Position numbers and translations under genes: made by a program. DNA of 7,199 nucleotides from an uncultured Alcaligenaceae bacterium (GTDB lineage: Bacteria; Pseudomonadota; Gammaproteobacteria; Burkholderiales; Burkholderiaceae_B). The stretch is taken from NCBI GenBank assembly GCA_937897265.1, contig CALCPT010000099.1:1-7199 (forward strand). The letters run 5' to 3'. Shown here piece after piece: positions 7,046 through 7,199 of the stretch (within the stretch, counting starts at the first letter, position 1; each line of letters begins with the position of its first letter). The notes below the pieces were generated by a model. It saw nothing but the letters and a program-made list of their open reading frames with translations, ran no database searches and was not told where the DNA came from.

Positions 7046-7199
7046 ATGGTCACACGTAAGACACCTACGGCACTTCCTCCTCTTCTTTTTGGCGGTCGCG
7101 CGGCGCAACTCAGTGATCGACTTGATTTTCTGTGCGAACAACTGAAACTATCAGCGCCGAGTATTGAAGATTGTTCCTTGCCGGCAGGGCACAATGCCG
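7046..7199 (+). CDS. Start of an unidentified gene, cut by the right edge; possibly an N-terminal C39-like domain of another transporter
   Basis: ATG at 7046-7048 opens 51 codons with no stop before the window ends; an in-frame TAA at 7037-7039 makes this the first possible ATG. The composition is protein-like (LPPLLFGGRAAQLSDRLDFL, then CEQLKLSAPSIEDC) and more plausible than the antisense frame, which is a run of Lys, Arg and Cys. No signal peptide or membrane helix is seen in the visible part, and no clear Shine-Dalgarno precedes it. The stretch from LDFLCEQL to LPAGHN loosely resembles the start of the C39-like domain in LapB/LssB transporters, where an L-rich helix leads to a conserved GLP-x-x-x-G turn. 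It also loosely matches the equivalent part of the ABC protein at the left of this window. That resemblance is weak, and the function is best treated as unknown. Confidence 0.5.
   Translation, partial: MVTRKTPTALPPLLFGGRAAQLSDRLDFLCEQLKLSAPSIEDCSLPAGHNA

Noticed and set aside
6781..7141. Minus-strand frames of 69 and 113 codons between the GGDEF-EAL gene and the right edge
   Set aside because: They overlap each other in different frames, one runs antisense into the more protein-like plus-strand gene at 7046, and both have unusual Cys/His/Lys/Arg content and no ribosome site.

Overview
The window looks like a chromosomal segment from a Gammaproteobacterium. This rests on a LapB/LssB-like type I secretion (T1SS) ABC transporter, a HlyD-family adaptor and a large membrane-bound GGDEF-EAL protein lying together in moderate-GC, densely coding DNA. 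No species-level marker is present, so the assignment is by family resemblance only.

Layout: (1) bases 1-2475, plus strand: the 3' part of an ABC transporter gene that is already open at the left edge. It begins inside a first nucleotide-binding domain (NBD1), continues in one frame through a C39-peptidase-like domain and a six-helix membrane domain, and ends with a second, complete NBD (NBD2). It is therefore a fused, tandem transporter. (2) 2472-3677, plus: a HlyD/LapC-type periplasmic adaptor that overlaps the first gene by ATGA. (3) 3678-3759: an 82-base convergent intergenic gap. (4) 3760-6771, minus: a 1003-residue protein with an N-terminal membrane sensor, PAS-PAS, GGDEF and EAL domains. 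(5) 6772-7045: a 274-base divergent intergenic region with five copies of the pentamer TGCAA. (6) 7046-7199, plus: the start of an unlisted gene that runs off the right edge.

How the parts may work together: the ABC protein and the adaptor would form the inner-membrane half of a T1SS, with a TolC-like outer-membrane pore that is not in the window. They would export a large unfolded substrate, probably an RTX toxin or adhesin, also not in the window. The GGDEF-EAL protein keeps the sequence signatures of both c-di-GMP synthesis and breakdown. Its position beside a T1SS suggests, but does not prove, c-di-GMP control of secretion or surface attachment.

The most interesting signal is in the ABC protein. 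NBD1 has lost the usual catalytic Glu and the switch His, while NBD2 has lost its LSGGQ signature. These defects would fall on the same composite ATP site, leaving the other site largely consensus. This is the pattern of asymmetric heterodimeric ABC exporters, here built into one polypeptide of T1SS type.
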